From DATBFX01 sp036558305 (GTDB taxonomy: Bacteria > Chloroflexota > Chloroflexia > Thermomicrobiales > UBA6265): a stretch of DNA of 12,623 nt. Positions 11,401 through 12,623 of this stretch are shown one piece after another. The stretch covers positions 1 through 12,623 of the forward strand of contig DATBFX010000285.1 in NCBI GenBank assembly GCA_036558305.1. The letters are read 5' to 3'. The position numbers were made by a program, and so were the translations under genes. Positions within the stretch are counted from its first letter, which is position 1. Every line of letters begins with the position of its first letter. The notes below the pieces were generated by a model that ran no database searches, was not told where the DNA came from, and saw nothing but the letters and a program-made list of their open reading frames with translations.

Positions 11401-12623
11401 GTGACGGCGACGGGGTGGACAACGGGACGCTGGCGCTCACCCTCGCCGGTCTCCGCAACTACCGGTATCACCAGACGCAGCTTCACGACGGCTACCTGGT
11501 CGCGCCGGACGGCACGATTTCGGCGTACAGCACCGACGTGGAGGTGCGCGACCCGTTCGATTGGGACCCCGACCATGACGGCGTCCATTCGCTGATCGAC
11601 AATTGTCCGACGGTTGCCAACGCCGATCAGGCCGACGCCGACGGCGACGGTATCGGGGATGTCTGCGATCCCGACCTCGGCACGATCGTGGTCCACGTTG
11701 CGGACGAACTCGGCAATCCGGCGCCCGGCGCCGCCTTCAGGATCGCGTCGAGCCTCGGCTTCCATCGCGTGGCCGATGCGGACGACGGTGAGCAAGACGG
11801 GACGATCGCGGTCCGTGGGCTCGGTGCGACCCTGTGGTCTGTCGATCAAGAGCGAGCGGCGACCGGCACCTCGCGTCTTTGGAGCCAGGACGGGACCACG
11901 CACACCGATCACGTCCAGATGACCGCCGGACAAACGGCCACGCTGACGATCACGAATCCGCGCAAAGCGGTGCTGGACGTTCACATGCTCGACGACTCCG
12001 GCCAGCCGATTCTCGGCGGATGCTTTCGGTTCACTGACGATCCGCCGACCGACTCCACCCCCGGACAGTGGCTCTGGTGCGACGGCGGGATGCTTCCCGA
12101 CGGGACGCCGATGGGTCAGGATGCCGATGGTCTGACCGGCATCGTCTCGCTGCCGACGATCCCAGGTACCTACACCGTGCACGAATATGCCCCGCCTCAT
12201 GGCTACGTCCCGGTCGGCGACCAAACCGTCACGCTCACGGGCGGGCAAACGCTCGTGCTCAACCTCCACTACGCGAGACGCGGCACCTTGACGGTCCACC
12301 TCATCGCCGCCGACACCGGGCAGCCCCTTCCCGGCGCCGCATTCGACATCTCGCGCGCCAACAACGGTCAACCCGGCGACTACGTCAATTTCGTTCGAGA
12401 CGGCTACCACCAGACGAGCGGTCTTGGCATCGACGGCGACGGGTCGGTCGACGGGACGTTGGTGATCGATTGGCTCGATCCGGGAACCTATGTGCTCCGA
12501 CCGAGCTATGACCAACCGACGCGTACCCTTAGCGGGTATCTCGCACCGGCCATCAGTTCCGTCACCGTCACCTCAGGTACCACCGAGATCACGATCGCCT
12601 ACGACCTGGAAGGAGCGATTGTC
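8481..12623 (+). CDS. Giant secreted surface protein: thrombospondin type-3 repeats plus prealbumin/SpaA-like domains (3' end outside window)
   Basis: The frame is open for 1381 codons to the window edge. Start at ATG 8481; GGAGGGGAAGGTGG (8460-8473) lies just upstream. Residues 1-37 look like a Sec signal peptide: basic MGRILVSIR, a hydrophobic core, then PVAAASA before RD. Residues 38-558 hold 13 Asp-rich thrombospondin type-3 units, each with DNC (once DTC) and a second Cys exactly 20 residues later. A Thr/Pro linker (72-107) follows unit 1. Residues 559-1381 hold about eight beta-rich domains, most ending in LDPGTYTV or a variant plus a Gly-Tyr, as in SpaA/prealbumin-like folds; a lone 14th calcium unit lies at 1028-1064. 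Expected role: an extracellular, calcium-rigidified stalk or adhesin. Long open frames on the minus strand and in other plus frames here are composition artefacts. The anchoring region is not visible. Confidence 0.88.
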   Translation, partial: MGRILVSIRCLILLVTIAGPFASFAVGAIPVAAASARDVDKDDVPDRADNCRTVANPDQTDSDGDGKGDACDAQAAGATGGDANGGDATAAQVQTTAKPTPTPTPPPDKDRDGVVDAADNCREVANPDQLDSDGDGRGDVCDGDDDGDGKNDRRDNCPLVPNHDQADGDRDGIGDDCDPVDNRTLDDDGDGVGNRHDNCPAAPNPDQLDTDGDGKGDACDSDDDGDGKADNRDNCPLVANKNQHDRDKDGLGDACDDDRDGDGAANAADNCEDAANPDQADLDGDGQGDACDADDDGDGPKDSKDNCRRVPNPDQLDTDRDGKGDACDADDDGDGKPDDHDNCPQIANRDQKDRDGDGKGDACDPTDDGDPDGDGVRGTADNCPSTANADQHDADGDGIGDACDPTDNRDADHDGVGDATDNCKDVANPDQADLDGDKTGDACDADDDGDGVADAQDTCPAVKNADQTDTDGDGMGDACDPDDDNDTVADAGDNCPLVANTDQADLDGDGLGDACDQTDDRDGDQDGVRDAADNCPTVANADQADEDGDGKGTACDPDGVVVIQSLDTIDTPLVGLCYTLTSAEPAVRHCDADDGQNDGSTRFDNVLPDIAQFTQEGSFNFGVFVSAGQISTVPVLVPTWGRLEIDAVDGSGNALPGGCYLAIPASGGTTWGACDGMGLDADGERNGSVVLTSLDPGTYTVRTQVPPAGYSSADDQSAVVSPRQLTTAQVQHLKRGVLTVDVVDRDAGGPVSGVTLTFVAQSGGSQTSVQDGGFGDGDGGANGVLVVQDLDPGNYTVYPTGVDGYEQPAPFSVEVTRDDQTLVLQYFRPATLNVQALGPDGESVSVCYRLFLDDGTGHADQSQPAVVTASAFFDGEYCDFGSGTATIGHLPAGGYVLVNSSSSFGYGLAPDLPVAVAPGESKSVTAHVPLQTWTVNLRVVGDNNLDPLTGTCFAILADGADDTPLQTVCDGQAGDGDGVDNGTLALTLAGLRNYRYHQTQLHDGYLVAPDGTISAYSTDVEVRDPFDWDPDHDGVHSLIDNCPTVANADQADADGDGIGDVCDPDLGTIVVHVADELGNPAPGAAFRIASSLGFHRVADADDGEQDGTIAVRGLGATLWSVDQERAATGTSRLWSQDGTTHTDHVQMTAGQTATLTITNPRKAVLDVHMLDDSGQPILGGCFRFTDDPPTDSTPGQWLWCDGGMLPDGTPMGQDADGLTGIVSLPTIPGTYTVHEYAPPHGYVPVGDQTVTLTGGQTLVLNLHYARRGTLTVHLIAADTGQPLPGAAFDISRANNGQPGDYVNFVRDGYHQTSGLGIDGDGSVDGTLVIDWLDPGTYVLRPSYDQPTRTLSGYLAPAISSVTVTSGTTEITIAYDLEGAIV
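8592..10154 (+). repeat. Array of 13 thrombospondin type-3 calcium-binding repeats (protein-coding)
   Basis: First-cysteine positions are residues 51, 121, 157, 199, 235, 271, 307, 343, 383, 423, 459, 495 and 535; each has its partner 20 residues on. Unit periods are mainly 36 residues, with some of 40 or 42 and one of 70 where the Thr/Pro linker intervenes. The unit pattern is DxDxDGxxDxxDNCPxxxN followed by DQxDxDGDGxGDxCD. The DNA of the D-G-D-G-K-G-D-A-C block is nearly identical between units, so the array is prone to recombination and assembly collapse. Confidence 0.92.
10155..11561 (+). other. Region coding for prealbumin/SpaA-like domains 1-5
   Basis: Approximate domain limits by residue: 559-639, 640-735, 736-829, 830-931, 932-1027. 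Each starts with a strand such as GRLEIDAVD, GVLTVDVVD, ATLNVQALG or TWTVNLRVV. Most end with an LxPGxYTV turn and a GY motif. Domains 1, 2, 4 and 5 each have two Cys (577/590, 659/674, 847/878, 952/969); domain 3 has none. A DG(x)nDG acidic loop often follows the second Cys. Confidence 0.65.
11562..11672 (+). repeat. Isolated 14th thrombospondin type-3 repeat
   Basis: Residues 1028-1064 carry DPDHDGVHSLIDNCP then DQADADGDGIGDVCD, with Cys 1042 and 1062 at the same 20-residue spacing as the main array. It is separated from the array by about 470 residues of beta domains and lies exactly between domains 5 and 6. Confidence 0.9.
11673..12623 (+). other. Region coding for prealbumin/SpaA-like domains 6-8
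   Basis: Approximate limits by residue: 1065-1162, 1163-1267, 1268 to at least 1381. Domains 6 and 8 (GTIVVHVAD with PAPGAAFRI; GTLTVHLIA with PLPGAAFDI) have no Cys. Domain 7 (AVLDVHMLD with ILGGCFRF) has Cys 1181 and 1200. Domain 7 ends IPGTYTVHEYAPPHGY, the most canonical SpaA-like ending here. Domain 8 ends LDPGTYVLRP and continues outside the window. Confidence 0.65.

Noticed and set aside
10332..12515. A 727-codon minus-strand open frame opposite the surface-protein domains
   Set aside because: The plus-strand frame has an organised domain pattern with signal peptide and repeats; the antisense frame mirrors its codon bias and shows no domain or ribosome-binding site.

Overview
The window is high-GC bacterial DNA with short intergenic gaps and Shine-Dalgarno-led genes. 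The gene mix points to Chloroflexota, most likely a Thermomicrobia-type lineage: an F420-type luciferase-like oxidoreductase, a STAND-ATPase/LuxR regulator, a sugar-type periplasmic binding protein and a SpaA/prealbumin-type surface protein. This placement is inference from gene content; there is no rRNA or marker gene. No tRNA, rRNA, CRISPR array, transposase or phage gene was seen.

Left part (1-1261): the 3' end of an ABC-transporter solute-binding protein, closed by a strong hairpin; a 91-aa putative zinc-ribbon protein; then, convergent to it across a second strong hairpin, a 92-aa two-helix membrane protein on the minus strand. Middle-left (1262-3392): a gene-poor stretch with a paired 11-bp-period repeat and a palindrome; a minus-strand LLM-class (luciferase-like) oxidoreductase with its own terminator; and a HigBA-type toxin-antitoxin pair (toxin first, 4-bp start/stop overlap, recognisable promoter). 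Middle-right (3501-8012), all plus strand: an MFS efflux-type transporter, a five-copy heptamer tandem repeat, an unrecognised 149-aa protein, and an 826-aa STAND ATPase-TPR-LuxR regulator that carries an inverted pair of heptamer arrays inside its coding sequence.

Right part (8013-12623): an intergenic cluster of CTACGTAG palindromes, a 74-aa small basic protein, and then the largest item: a secreted protein open from 8481 to the window edge (1381 codons, no stop). It has a signal peptide, 13 thrombospondin type-3 calcium-binding units, about eight prealbumin/SpaA-like beta domains, and a 14th thrombospondin unit lodged between two of those domains. It has no stop inside the window, and long antisense or off-frame reading frames overlap it, so a caller that requires closed frames can miss it.

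The genes do not form a single pathway. Visible functional groupings are the toxin-antitoxin operon, and possibly the regulator, small protein and giant surface protein in one orientation. The most unusual material is the mosaic surface protein, its disulfide-patterned prealbumin domains, and the two heptamer repeat families, one of which forms part of a protein.
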